Of a DNA stretch of 64,000 nt, positions 40,653-48,991 are shown piece after piece; positions within the stretch are counted from its first letter, which is position 1, and every line of letters begins with the position of its first letter. This DNA is from CAIKMD01 sp963740675 (lineage in GTDB: Bacteria; Pseudomonadota; Alphaproteobacteria; ATCC43930; CGMCC-115725). The notes below the pieces were generated by a model. That model searched no databases. It was given only the letters and a program-made list of their open reading frames with translations, and had not been told where the DNA came from. The stretch spans positions 682,001 to 746,000 of the forward strand of contig CAVUFS010000004.1 in NCBI GenBank assembly GCA_963740675.1, given 5' to 3'. The translations under genes were made by a program, and so were the position numbers.

Positions 40653-40729
40653 CGTCATTCCCGCGAAAGCGGGAATCCACAGTAAGCGACTTGCTGTTAC
40701 CCTGGATCCCCGCTTTCGCGGGGATGACG
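40653..40729. repeat. paired-hairpin (REPIN-like) dispersed repeat
   Basis: The left half is ATTCCCGC-GAAA-GCGGGAAT and the right half ATCCCCGC-TTTC-GCGGGGAT. A partial third unit (AAAGCGGGGGTGACG) follows immediately. It lies in the spacer after terminase copy B. Confidence 0.9.
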
Positions 40730-40846
40730 AATGAGAAAGCGGGGGTGACGAATAAGGATAGGGCGCTTCGATAGCGTCCTCTGCGAAGCGGTGACGCAAA
40801 AGCTCATCGAAGCGGCCGCTTACGCTCTTCGACAGCAGATCGATTT

Positions 40847-41350
40847 TCAGTACGGCGGCGGCGTGACGTACCCAGGCGGATACGTCGGCGGCGGAGGCGG
40901 ATACGCCGGCTGACTGGCGGCCGCGCCGACCATGGCGCCAACCGCGACGCCGGCGGCGACGCCACCCCAGCTCGGTCCGTCATCGTAATTTCCGTTGCAA
41001 CAGTCACCGCCACCGTTGACGTTCACGTTCCGGTTGGCGGTGACGTTCGTGTTCCGGTTCGCGCCGGCGTTTACGGCGTTCCGGTGGAAGTCGTTGCTTT
41101 GGAAGTTGCCGCGGTTGCTTGCAGCGCCGGCGGCGCGTTGCTGGCCTTGGCCAGCGGAGCGTTGCTGGCCGCCGCCGCCGCCGCCACGCGTGCGGTTCTG
41201 CACGAAGATCAATCCGGCGTCGCCAGACCGGAGAGAGTTGCCATCGGCGCGCAAATCGCGGTCCGGCGCGAACGGCATGGTTGGCAGGGCCGTAGCGCCG
41301 CCCGCGAAGGCGAGGATTGCTGCGAGCAATAGGGCGGATCCCCGGACCAT
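40847..41350 (-). CDS. exported Gly/Asn/Pro-rich low-complexity protein
   Basis: The 167-residue protein has a signal peptide (SALLLAAILAFAGGATA) and then low-complexity blocks: a glycine run with Gln (TRGGGGGGQQRSAG), an Asn-rich NRNTNVTANRNVNVNGGG region, a hydrophobic glycine-zipper-like GVAAGVAVGAMVGAAAS, and a proline/tyrosine tail. The glycine-zipper motif suggests membrane or surface association. Its ATG is one base after the stop of the upstream 41.35-41.7 kb gene, so the two are co-translated. The function is unknown. Confidence 0.65.
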   Translation of the reverse strand: MVRGSALLLAAILAFAGGATALPTMPFAPDRDLRADGNSLRSGDAGLIFVQNRTRGGGGGGQQRSAGQGQQRAAGAASNRGNFQSNDFHRNAVNAGANRNTNVTANRNVNVNGGGDCCNGNYDDGPSWGGVAAGVAVGAMVGAAASQPAYPPPPPTYPPGYVTPPPY

Positions 41351-41351
41351 G

Positions 41352-41705
41352 TCACTGCACCAAATACTTGGCTTTGAGCGCCTTGAAGTCGTCAAGCGCC
41401 TGAGGGCAGGCTTTACGGTCGAAGTCGTGCGCGATCCCGTAGCCAAACGAGCCGCTGAACACGAACGCCGCCTGCAATCCGAAATGCATGCTGACCTGTG
41501 TGGCAAGGTCCATCACGGCTTGTCCAACCTTCGGCTGCTCCTCTTTGCTGGAGCAGGCGAAGGCCTCGCCGGTCATCACGCCGATCTTGCGCAGGCCTGT
41601 CATGAACTCTTCGTCGGCAGCGCTCCCTTTTTTCGGAGCATCCGCGGCAAGTGCGGGGACGGCGAATGTGGCCGCCAGAAGGCAGGCCCCAAGAATTGCT
41701 CGCAT
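41352..41705 (-). CDS. small exported protein of unknown function
   Basis: The 117-residue product has a clear signal peptide (ILGACLLAATFAVPALA, cleavage before ADA). The helical mature domain contains two cysteines (EAFACSSKEEQPKVG and RKACPQALDDF) that could form a disulfide in the periplasm. The AIHDF-like stretch does not match a family I recognise. It is the first gene of a two-gene unit with the glycine-rich protein. Confidence 0.68.
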   Translation of the reverse strand: MRAILGACLLAATFAVPALAADAPKKGSAADEEFMTGLRKIGVMTGEAFACSSKEEQPKVGQAVMDLATQVSMHFGLQAAFVFSGSFGYGIAHDFDRKACPQALDDFKALKAKYLVQ

Positions 41706-42095
41706 TGTCTCTTCCTTCCGTCGCGGCGGTCGGGGAAAAGCACGCCGAATCCCCGATCCGATGTCGGGCTTCAGTTATCGCCGAAGCGCCGCCCTGCAAA
41801 TATCGGGTCGAGTCCCGATAGAAGCGAAAAAATCGGCCTAGCGACGGAGCCGCTTCCACACTTTCCAATCCGGTATTTTCCCGATTTTGTTGGACGCATC
41901 ATCGCGGCTGGCCCCTGGCTGAAGGCCACTGCTGCGCCCTATCAGCGGCACACGAACTCCTTTTTCGTCATTCCCGCGTAAGCGGGAATCTAGAGCAAGC
42001 ACCGTGCCGTTACCCTGGATCCCCGCTCCTGAGCTTGGCGAAGGGCGCGGGGAAGACGAATTGGAATTGGGGGAGTCGCCTCTACCCGCCGCGCC
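41706..42095. other. 390-base spacer
   Basis: The first 250 bases show nothing I can support as a gene. The last part holds a degenerate REPIN-like repeat (41966-42059). A promoter for the minus-strand pair at 41705 should lie near 41720-41800 but no good hexamers were found. Confidence 0.5.
41966..42059. repeat. REPIN-like repeat with interrupted right half
   Basis: The left half is ATTCCCGC-GTAA-GCGGGAAT. The right half begins CTGGATCCCCGC but is interrupted by CTGAGCTTGGCGAAGGGCG before GCGGGGAAGACG. The same interruption type (a CAAGCTCAGGAGC-like block) occurs at 53.4 kb. Confidence 0.7.
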
Positions 42096-43142
42096 TTACG
42101 CGCCGCGCAAACGTTCCGCCGTCTTGGCGCCGAGCGTCGGCAGGCCGGTGCGATACGCTTCGGCGAGCTTCGCCGTCACGCAATCCTCGGCGCGGATCGG
42201 TGCGTAGCGCGGCGGATTGCCGGGGCCGGTGCACGTCGGAATGCATTCGATCATCGCCGCGCCGTTGGGCGAGGCGAAATGCGGCACCGAGATGCGCGCG
42301 GCGGCGCTCTTATTGTAAACGCGATGTAAGGTCGAGGTGTAGAGATCGTTGGTCCAGGTCTGGAACAGATCGCCAATATTGACGACCATGGTTCCCGGAA
42401 CGAAGGGCACGTCGATCCACGCGCCCGCCGCGTTCATCACCTGCAACCCGCCGAGCTGATCCTGGTAGAGCAGCGTGAAGGCGTTGTAATCGGCGTGCGG
42501 CGAGAAGCTCCACTGCGCGTCTTGCACGGTTTGCGGATCGACCGGCGGATAGTAGTTGAGCACGACGCTGCCGCCGGGATAGCGATAGATGTCATCGAAA
42601 GCGGATTCGGCCAGATCGAGACTCAACGCGAAAGCGCGGGCGAGATGCCGCGCCACATCGCAGCGCGCGCCGATATGCGCGCGCATCAGCGACGCGAAGC
42701 CGGGCAGCATGGCTTCATCCGGCCATTGCGAGAGGCCGGCATCGCGCCGGCCTTCTTCGGGCTCGCCAGGCAGCACCTCGCGCGCCATGTGGAAGCGTTC
42801 CTTGATGTCCGGATTCTTGTCGCCGTTGCCACCCGGATTGGGTCCGCCCAAGGGACGATAGCCGAGACGCACGGCGCTCTGGTTGCCGTGCAGCTTCATC
42901 TTCTCGATGAGCGGCAGCTCGAAGAAGCGGTGGCCCATGGCGATGATGGCGTCGAAATCGCTTTGCGGAATGCCGTGGCCGCCGAGATAGAAGAAGCCGA
43001 TATCGATGCACGCCTCGCGCAGCGCCTTGGCCACGGCGCGACGCTCTTCGTCGCTGCCCTCGCCAACGAACGCGGCGAGATCGATCACCGGCAGGCGTGT
43101 GAGATTCTTGCGTTCGCGCGCGAGACCACGATGCTCGTCCAT
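42096..43142 (-). CDS. isopenicillin-N-synthase-family Fe(II)/2-oxoglutarate oxygenase
   Basis: The 348-residue protein has the N-terminal DIOX_N region (LPVIDLAAFVG, then GFFYLGGHGI near residue 49). The jelly-roll core carries iron ligands His216 and Asp218 (SPHADYNAFT) and His273 (STLHRVYN), and the 2-oxoglutarate-anchoring Arg283/Ser285 pair (ARIS). These enzymes hydroxylate, desaturate or cleave small metabolites; the substrate is unknown. ATG 43142 starts the conserved part and has GAGG upstream; longer frames are unconserved. It is divergent from the deaminase gene. Confidence 0.9.
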   Translation of the reverse strand: MDEHRGLARERKNLTRLPVIDLAAFVGEGSDEERRAVAKALREACIDIGFFYLGGHGIPQSDFDAIIAMGHRFFELPLIEKMKLHGNQSAVRLGYRPLGGPNPGGNGDKNPDIKERFHMAREVLPGEPEEGRRDAGLSQWPDEAMLPGFASLMRAHIGARCDVARHLARAFALSLDLAESAFDDIYRYPGGSVVLNYYPPVDPQTVQDAQWSFSPHADYNAFTLLYQDQLGGLQVMNAAGAWIDVPFVPGTMVVNIGDLFQTWTNDLYTSTLHRVYNKSAAARISVPHFASPNGAAMIECIPTCTGPGNPPRYAPIRAEDCVTAKLAEAYRTGLPTLGAKTAERLRGA

Positions 43143-43266
43143 GACAGAGCCTCTTTTGCTGCCCGTATCGCCGTGGGACGCTAGCCGATGGCATCGGCAG
43201 CGGCAAATGGCATAGGATCGACCGGGCGGATTTGAATGCTTGTCGCATATTTGAACGGAGTGCTGC

Positions 43267-43908
43267 ATGGCCACCGACCGCGAAGCGTCTCGAGACGAAC
43301 GCCAAGAGTTATTTGACCGAAGCGAGCAAGCAACGCGAAGCGTATGGCCGCGCCGCGCGGTACTCCGCGGCCTTGTCGTCGCTGCCGGCAGCGGCATCGG
43401 CGCTTTTTATGCCGCGCCCAGGCCGGCGAACGCGGCCGAGCGACTTGCCGCTATTCCAACAGCGACGCGCGAGAACGCGATGCGGCGCGCGATCGCCGTG
43501 GCAAAGCGCAATCCCACCTATCCCTTTGGCGCAATCGTCACCCGGATCGCCGACGGACGGGTGTTGGCCGAAGGGGTCAATGCCAGCAGCCGCAATCCCA
43601 TGCTGCATGGCGAGGTCGCGGCGATGAACGACTACCTCCACCACCATGGCAACCGCGATTGGGCGGAGATGGTGCTCTACACGACCGCCGAGCCTTGCTC
43701 GATGTGCATGAGCGCGCTGGTGTGGGCCGGGATTGGCGGCGTGATCTTCGGCACCTCGCTCGCCGGCTTGAAGCGCGCCGGCATCGATCAGATCGACATT
43801 GCCGCCGCGACGGTGGTCGCCGCATCGCCGTTCTGGCATGGCGAGGTTCTCGGCGGCGTGCTGGCGAGCGAAACGGATGCTCTCTTCATGGCCGGCCGGA
43901 AAGGCTGA
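43267..43908 (+). CDS. nucleoside/guanine deaminase-like protein with a predicted Tat signal
   Basis: The 213-residue protein has a cytidine-deaminase-fold zinc site: His114 and Glu116 (LHGEVAAM) and Cys144/Cys147 (EPCSMCMSALVWAG). This suits the TadA/guanine-deaminase group. Unusually, the domain is preceded by a twin-arginine signal: WPRRAVLRGLVVAAGSGIGA ends in an AxA-like site (ANAAE). Export of a zinc-loaded deaminase through Tat would place it in the periplasm, where it could salvage external nucleobases. It is divergent from the oxygenase gene across 124 bases. Confidence 0.85.
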   Translation: MATDREASRDERQELFDRSEQATRSVWPRRAVLRGLVVAAGSGIGAFYAAPRPANAAERLAAIPTATRENAMRRAIAVAKRNPTYPFGAIVTRIADGRVLAEGVNASSRNPMLHGEVAAMNDYLHHHGNRDWAEMVLYTTAEPCSMCMSALVWAGIGGVIFGTSLAGLKRAGIDQIDIAAATVVAASPFWHGEVLGGVLASETDALFMAGRKG

Positions 43909-43969
43909 AGTGCCACGCAAAGTTGCGCGAAGACGCGCCGCATGAGCAACGCTTGCTAAACGCGGTTGC

Positions 43970-44009
43970 GCGATCGCAAAATTGGCGATCGCAAAATCGG
44001 CAATCGCGG
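43970..44009. repeat. tandem GCGATCGC-containing 15-bp repeats
   Basis: GCGATCGCAAAATTG, then GCGATCGCAAAATCG, then a partial GCAATCGCGG follow without spacing. They lie between the deaminase stop and the metallopeptidase start. No function is evident. Confidence 0.6.
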
Positions 44010-44134
44010 ACGCGGCACTAAAACCATCCTGTTCGGGTTAATGGGTTGCGGAGCGTCATCCAAACCCGACCAGGGACCGAATTGCGGAGACAGCTACCGA
44101 ACGACCCACGTAACTCTCTCTTCAGGAGCCGGCC

Positions 44135-45070
44135 ATGCGTTGGAGCGATTTCCGTCGCAGCGACAACCTCGAAGATCGGCGTGGTCAGGGAGGCGGATTT
44201 TCCATGGGCGGTGGCGGCGGCCGCCTGCCCGTCCGCGGCGGACGTCTCGGCATCGGCACCATCATCCTTTTGCTACTGATCAGTTGGCTGCTCGGCGTGA
44301 ACCCGCTCGCGCTGCTCGGTCTGACCGACAGCGGCGGTCAATATCAAGAGGCGCCGTATAGCGGGTCATCCGGCACGCCGGGCGGCCAAGCCACGACCGA
44401 CGCGCCGCAAGACCAAAAGGCTCAGTTCGTCGCCGCCGTGCTCGGCGACACGGAAGACCGTTGGAGCGAGATATTCGAGGGCTTTCAACGCACATACAAC
44501 GCACCCACATTGGTCTTGTTTTCGGGCATCACGCGTTCGGCTTGCGGCACGGCACAATCGGCGATGGGCCCCTTCTATTGTCCGAACGACCGGCGCGTTT
44601 ACCTCGATACCGCGTTCTTCCGGCAGATCGAAACGCAGCTCCGTGGCTGCCCCGTCGGCAGCAGGACTTGCGAGTTCTCGCAGGCCTACGTGATCGCGCA
44701 TGAGGTCGGTCATCACGTGCAAAATCTCTTGGGTATTCTTCCCAAAGTCCGCCAAGAGCAAGAGCGCTCGGGCACACAGGAAACGAACCGCATCCAAGTG
44801 CTGCTCGAGCTGCAGGCCGATTGCTTTGCCGGCGTGTGGGCCAACCATTCGGAGCAGAAATGGAAGTTCCTCGAACCAGGCGATGTCGAAGCGGCGCTAC
44901 AGACAGCGTCGGCGATCGGCGACGACATGCTGCAAAAGCGGGCCCAGGGTTTCGTCGTGCCGGATTCTTTCACCCACGGCACCTCGGCGCAGCGGGCGCG
45001 CTGGTTCACCGCCGGTCTCAAAGATGGCAACGTCCAAAGCTGCAACACGTTCGCGGCGACGCAGCCGTGA
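44135..45070 (+). CDS. YpfJ-type neutral zinc metallopeptidase
   Basis: The 311-residue protein belongs to the membrane-anchored zinc peptidase family PF04228. The N-terminal MRWSDFRRSDNLEDRRG opening and glycine-rich linker are followed by one membrane helix (GTIILLLLISWLLGV, residues 41-55). The peptidase domain has HEVGHH at residues 189-194 and a downstream ELQADCFAGVWA that supplies the third ligand. It is predicted to face the periplasm; substrates are unknown. An AGGAG box precedes the ATG. It is intact. Confidence 0.92.
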   Translation: MRWSDFRRSDNLEDRRGQGGGFSMGGGGGRLPVRGGRLGIGTIILLLLISWLLGVNPLALLGLTDSGGQYQEAPYSGSSGTPGGQATTDAPQDQKAQFVAAVLGDTEDRWSEIFEGFQRTYNAPTLVLFSGITRSACGTAQSAMGPFYCPNDRRVYLDTAFFRQIETQLRGCPVGSRTCEFSQAYVIAHEVGHHVQNLLGILPKVRQEQERSGTQETNRIQVLLELQADCFAGVWANHSEQKWKFLEPGDVEAALQTASAIGDDMLQKRAQGFVVPDSFTHGTSAQRARWFTAGLKDGNVQSCNTFAATQP

Positions 45071-45130
45071 CACATCCGGCCTGAAAACGTCCGACGTGTG
45101 GTCGCCGACCACTCTAGCGTCGCGCGAGGC

Positions 45131-45550
45131 ATGAAAGCCCTCCTTGTCGGAACAAGTGTCGCGCTGATTCTGGCGGGCTGCGCCGAGCGCGGTCCTAGCC
45201 CGGGCGTTTCGCCAAGCGCGTCGCCCGTTCCCAGCACCGCGGGCCGTGGCCCGGCCACCGGAACATGGTCTGGCACGATCGCGGGGACAGGTCCCGAAGC
45301 GGTTTGCAGCGGCCAGATCCGCATGACGGTGCGCGATGGGCGCGCCGATGGGACCTACAAAATCGGCTACAACGCGCGGCGTGCCGTGACGGGTGCGGTC
45401 GACGCGCACGGCGCCTTCCGCGGCAATGACGGCGCGATCAGCGGCGCTTTCAGCGGCGCTAATTTCTCCGGCAGCTTTCCCAACATTGAAAGCGCCCCTT
45501 ATTGCGGCGCTCTCTGGCGCATCGCGATGACCCGCGAGACGTACCAGTGA
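45131..45550 (+). CDS. small predicted lipoprotein
   Basis: The 139-residue product has a lipobox LAGC (Cys17 after ALLVGTSVALILAG). A Pro/Ser-rich linker then leads to a beta-rich domain with TGTWSGTIAGTG and ISGAFSGANFSGSFP and two cysteines that may pair (AVCSGQ and APYCGAL). ATG 45131 is preferred because it starts at the lipoprotein signal and has GCGCGAGG upstream. It follows the metallopeptidase by 60 bases. The function is unknown. Confidence 0.72.
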   Translation: MKALLVGTSVALILAGCAERGPSPGVSPSASPVPSTAGRGPATGTWSGTIAGTGPEAVCSGQIRMTVRDGRADGTYKIGYNARRAVTGAVDAHGAFRGNDGAISGAFSGANFSGSFPNIESAPYCGALWRIAMTRETYQ

Positions 45551-45650
45551 GCGCCCCCGCGGCGCAGCACGCTGCACCGAGATTCGACGTCAGCGCTTTT
45601 CCCAAAAAGAACTTCGCGTGGACCGGCGGATCGTCATCGAGCGTCGGCGA

Positions 45651-45833
45651 TCAGGGCCCTTCGCTATGAACGTGACGCATTCCTTGCCAGAGCTCGAACA
45701 CAGGCGAGCTGCGTTCCGCCGACAGCGCCTTTGCTGTAGCGACCGCTTCCGCGTCGCTGTCGGCGCGGATGTCTTGGAACCAGGAAATCTTGCGGTCCTG
45801 GCCGAAGAAATAGGATCTGTAGATCACACTCAT
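45651..45833 (-). CDS. small conserved-type protein with ELWxGxR ending
   Basis: The 60-residue product, MSVIYRSYFFGQDRKISWFQ through DIRADSDAEAVATAKALSAE to FELWQGMRHVHSEGP, matches the beta-alpha-beta layout of small alphaproteobacterial proteins that read a Tyr-x-x-Tyr-Phe strand, an Asp/Glu-Ala helix and an ELWxGxR strand. It is too short for confident homology by eye, and its role is unknown. It shares the ELWxGxR end with the 31.8 kb protein. Confidence 0.6.
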   Translation of the reverse strand: MSVIYRSYFFGQDRKISWFQDIRADSDAEAVATAKALSAERSSPVFELWQGMRHVHSEGP

Positions 45834-45961
45834 TCATAGGGATTACGTCACCCCGCAAAGTGAATGAGAAGTTAAAAGCTGCCCTTGGAAACAAATTTCG
45901 CCCGCTATTTGGTATTAGCCGAGTTTTCGGGCTTAACTCTGATAGAGGCTCGAAAGAAGTA

Positions 45962-45981
45962 GGCGCGAATTATTTCGCGCC
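45962..45981. repeat. perfect hairpin
   Basis: GGCGCGAA-TTAT-TTCGCGCC is an eight-pair stem with a four-base loop. On the minus strand it overlaps the stop of the possible 45.97-46.10 kb micro-gene and is followed by TACTTCTTTC, so it may act as a minus-strand terminator. Confidence 0.5.
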
Positions 45982-46098
45982 ATTTCCCACATATCTGGCC
46001 TTGATTCGGTCGGCTTCGAGCGCTTCCGCGTCCTGGCGAGGCGCCGCCCCCTCCGCTCGAGGTTTCTGTCGTCCAAGGATGGCAGCCTAACGGTTCAT
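45970..46098 (-). pseudogene. possible 42-residue micro-gene with a TAG at codon 4
   Basis: ATG AAC CGT is followed by TAG, and the same frame continues AAILGRQKPRAEGAAPRQDA then EALEADRIKARYVGNGAK to TAA inside a hairpin. The composition looks protein-like (charged helix, no stops). The stop may be a CAG-to-TAG change. Without homologues it remains doubtful. Confidence 0.22.
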
Positions 46099-46135
46099 CC
46101 GAGATCGCGAATAAAATTTAGAGCTATCGCGCGTA

Positions 46136-46591
46136 GCAGCGCGCACGACATCGAGATCGTGCTGACGCCGAAAAAGAATTCGCACTTCCGGACGAATGTA
46201 AAAACCAACCGGCGCAAGGGACCACTCTGCTGCAAGACGTGTCGCCGTACCTGATCGACGGCAACGGCACACAGGCGGCGATCCGCGCCGGGCTCAGCGG
46301 CAATCCCATACGCGCCGGCATGCGCATGCTGAAGCACCGCGCGGTCGCGCGCGCCTTCCAGCGCGAGCGCGCGCCGCTGCAGCGCGGCTCACCATCACCG
46401 CCGGCCGCGTGAAGAACGAGCTGGCCGCGATCGCCTTCGCCAATATCGCCGATGTCGCGGATTGGGGCCGGAGGACGTGACCCCGAAAGAAAATCGCGCG
46501 GGTCACGGGAACACCGGATCAGGCGATGCGCGACGCGAACACTATCCTGCACGAGCGGCTGCTCAAGATCGCGGCGCAGAAGAAGGAATAA
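46136..46591 (+). pseudogene. phage terminase small subunit relic, copy C (internally deleted)
   Basis: The stretch matches the middle and end of copy B. It shares the block ATCGAGATCGTGCTGACGCC, then TLLQDVSPYLIDGNGTQAAI and the coding for RVKNELAAIAFANIADVADW (in shifted frames), then a jump of about 200 bases to the terminal KIAAQKKE and TAA at 46589-46591. Several indels interrupt it. As with copy B, an AACCACCAAG repeat begins within eight bases of the stop, so the relic and the repeat were copied as one unit. Confidence 0.72.
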
Positions 46592-46598
46592 CAAAAAA

Positions 46599-46700
46599 TT
46601 TGAACCACCAAGGCACCAAGAGAAACTCACCATGGAGGCATGGAGATCGAAGAATTTGTAATAAACCTTTCTCCGTGATCTCCGCGCCTCCGCGGTAAAT
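46599..46700. repeat. AACCACCAAG repeat plus CTCCGTG/CTCCGCG repeat block
   Basis: TTTGAACCACCAAGGCACC is followed by CATGGAGGCATGGAGATC and, near 46673, CTCCGTGATCTCCGCGCC. A similar two-part block is at 51697-51832. Confidence 0.7.
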
Positions 46701-46755
46701 CTGAACCGTCTCATTTTCTCATTGTGATCTTCCATGGCGCGCTATAGTCGCGGCC

Positions 46756-47125
46756 ATGGCAGACAATCCATCGGACGACAAGGGCAATCCCAATAAGGGC
46801 GCTGTCCTCCAACGCCAATCCCTATAACGAGGAAGAAACCGCGCGGCGGCGCATCAATGCGAGCCGTCGCACGCGCAACGCGCCGGCCGCGCCGGACAAC
46901 GGCAGGCCCGCAAAACGGCCCGGGCGCGCGGGACCGGAAAAATATCGCGGCGTCGAATATTCGGTCGCGCCGCACGGCGGCGAAGGCGCGTGGACCTGGA
47001 AACTGCGCGTGACGAGCGACAGCGGCGCCCCTGCTCCTTCCGGTACGGTCAGAGGCCGGCAAAACGATGCGGTCGAAGCGGCGCACCGCGCCATCGACAA
47101 GGTGCTCGGCACGCAGCGGAAATAA
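46756..47125 (+). CDS. basic hypothetical protein, frameshifted
   Basis: ATG 46756 encodes MADNPSDDKGNPNKG. One extra G at 46801 shifts the frame; without it the reading continues LSSNANPYNEEETARRRINA, then PGRAGPEKYRGVEYSVAPHG, then GAWTWKLRVTSDSG, to the stop at 47125. The restored protein has about 122 residues, with a disordered basic N-terminal half and a small beta-rich C-terminal half. No signal peptide is visible. The only long frame on the opposite strand is a shadow of this one. The function is unknown. Confidence 0.6.
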
Positions 47126-47232
47126 TCGCGCCGTCATTCGCACCGAGGGCAGAACGACGGCTCGACTATCGCGTGCCATCGTCGTATGGCAGCAACTTCT
47201 TTGAAAAGCGCCGATTTACATTTGGAGACGTC

Positions 47233-47996
47233 ATGCACATTGGTTCTTATCTTCGGCGCGCGGTGGCGACGGTGCTGCTGCTGTCACCGGCTTCGCTCGT
47301 CCATGCGGCCGACATTCACCTCGTCGCGACACCGAGCATTTCTGCCGTCATCCGCCAGCTCGGCCCGGCATTCGAAACCGCGACAGGCAACAAGCTCGTC
47401 GTGCAGTACGGATTGGTTGCCGCGCAGAAGCAGCAAATCGAGGCGGGAGGCTTCGACCTCGCCATCGTCCCCTCGGAGGTGATCGACCTGGAAATCGCGC
47501 AGGGCAAGATCAGCCCGCAAACGCGCGCCGATATCGCCCGAACCGGGCTCGGCGTCGGGATGCGCGCAGGCGCACCCAAGCTCGATCTCGCCACGGTTGC
47601 CAGTTTCAAGCGCGCCCTGCTCAAGGCGCGATCGGTCACCTACGTCACCAAGGAAGCGTCGGGCCAGCATGTAAACCAGGCGTTCGACGGTCTGGGCATC
47701 GCGGCAGCGATGGACCCGAAGATCATCTCGCAAGACTCGGTCGCGCAAGTCTGGAAAGCGTGACGAATGGCGACGCGGAATTGGGAATCGGCTTCATGCC
47801 CAACGTGCTATCGACACCCGGCGTGGTGGCCGCGGGCCCCTTTCCGGCCAAGCTGCAATTTTATACCGGCGTGACAGCCGGCATCGCGACAGGCGCTCAA
47901 CAACCAGATGCGGCCAAGGCGTTCGTGAAGGACCTGCTCGGCCGTCAAGCCAAAGCTGCGTTGAAAGCAAACGGTTTCGAGCCGGCGAAACGGTAA
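47233..47996 (+). CDS. ModA-like extracellular solute-binding protein, frameshifted
   Basis: A signal peptide (AVATVLLLSPASLVHA, cleavage before ADIHL) precedes a molybdate-binding-like fold: PSISAVIRQLGPAFETATGN, then VVQYGLVAAQKQQIEAGGFD and LAIVPSEVID. The frame stops at 47763 because one G is missing in GCGTGACG near 47760. The next frame continues TNGDAELGIGFMPNVLSTPG through AKAFVKDLLG to 47996. The restored length is about 254 residues, usual for ModA-like proteins. The typical Ser/Thr oxyanion contacts are not obvious, and no modB or modC is adjacent, so the ligand is uncertain. Confidence 0.8.
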
Positions 47997-48048
47997 CGTA
48001 AGCCAGAGCGACACTCAAGCCGGCGCGCGGCGCGCACGCAGCGGCGCG

Positions 48049-48534
48049 TCAGACGCTTTCACCATCTGGAAAGGCATGCCGGCCGGCGAAGCTCGCCGGC
48101 GGCTCGTTCCTCCCATAGACGAAGGGCGCGAGCACGAGGCCGCGCCCTTCGGGATCGTGATAGGTGAGCGCGCCGGTCGCGCGCCAATAGGGATGGCCGG
48201 CGACGGGCGCCACCCCGGCGGCATGCAAACGGTCGCGCAGCGCCGCCATCGCCGGTGCGTCGGCGAAATAGAGGCAGAGCTGCTCGCCGGGGTCGATCGG
48301 AACCGGTGTCGTCGATTCCAGGATCTCGAACGTGATGGAAGCATCCGGCAGCGCGAAGATCGCGCCGTTGCTGCCGTAACTGCCTTCGAAGGTTTCGCAG
48401 AGCGGCAGGCCAACAACATCGCGATAGAACGCGACCGCCTCGCGAAAGCGGTAATAGCGGCGCGCGAAGCGGATCGCGCCGAGTTGCGCGAGCGATGATG
48501 GCCAGGACGGTGGCCGGTGTTCGTCATTCGCCAT
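48049..48534 (-). CDS. VOC-superfamily (glyoxalase/bleomycin-resistance fold) protein
   Basis: The 161-residue protein shows the paired beta-alpha-beta-beta-beta modules of vicinal-oxygen-chelate proteins: RYYRFREAVAFYRDVVGLPL in module 1 and LCLYFADAPAMAALRDRLHA with YHDPEGRGLVLAPF in module 2. The metal-binding residues are not all recognisable, so a binding or resistance role is as likely as catalysis. It runs in the same direction as the GNAT gene, whose stop is 31 bases upstream. Confidence 0.85.
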   Translation of the reverse strand: MANDEHRPPSWPSSLAQLGAIRFARRYYRFREAVAFYRDVVGLPLCETFEGSYGSNGAIFALPDASITFEILESTTPVPIDPGEQLCLYFADAPAMAALRDRLHAAGVAPVAGHPYWRATGALTYHDPEGRGLVLAPFVYGRNEPPASFAGRHAFPDGESV

Positions 48535-48565
48535 GATGCGGATCCTCCATAAGCTTCACCGAGTT

Positions 48566-48991
48566 TCACGCCAGCGTTTTGCGCAGGAAGAACTTGGCGT
48601 GGCCCGGCGGGTAGTCCTCGATCGCGCCAACCACGCGATAGCCGAGCCGCTCGTAAAACGGCCGCGCCTGGAAGCTGTAGGTTTCGAGCGTCGCGCCGAT
48701 GGCGCCGCGTGCCCGCGCATAGGCTTCGGCATCCTGCATCAGCCGGGTGCCGTGTCCCTGGCCGCGCGCCGCCGCGGCGACCCAGAGATGGGTCACCTGC
48801 AGCCAGCCGCCCCAAACCTGGCCGAGTACGCCGCCCAGCACGTCGCCGCGCGCGCCGCGCAGAACGAAGTTGACCGGAAACCAATCGGGCAAGCCGGTGG
48901 CGGTGACGCCGCAAAAATCGAGGTTGTTGACGATGAAGTCGCGCGCCGCCTCGTCGATAAAAGGCTCGAAATCGATTTGCACTTTTTCCAT
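48566..48991 (-). CDS. GNAT-family N-acetyltransferase
   Basis: The 141-residue protein has the GNAT acetyl-CoA-binding segment LWVAAAARGQGHGTRLMQDA (motif A, RGxGxGT) and a C-terminal FYERLGYRVVGAIEDY strand. The acceptor is unknown. ATG 48991 is chosen because GGAGG lies six bases upstream, while the longer frame begins with unconserved residues. It is divergent from the amidohydrolase at 49151. Confidence 0.9.
   Translation of the reverse strand: MEKVQIDFEPFIDEAARDFIVNNLDFCGVTATGLPDWFPVNFVLRGARGDVLGGVLGQVWGGWLQVTHLWVAAAARGQGHGTRLMQDAEAYARARGAIGATLETYSFQARPFYERLGYRVVGAIEDYPPGHAKFFLRKTLA

Noticed and set aside
38765..46591. Prophage
   Set aside because: Only a terminase small subunit is represented, in three degraded copies; no large terminase, portal, capsid, tail or integrase gene is present.
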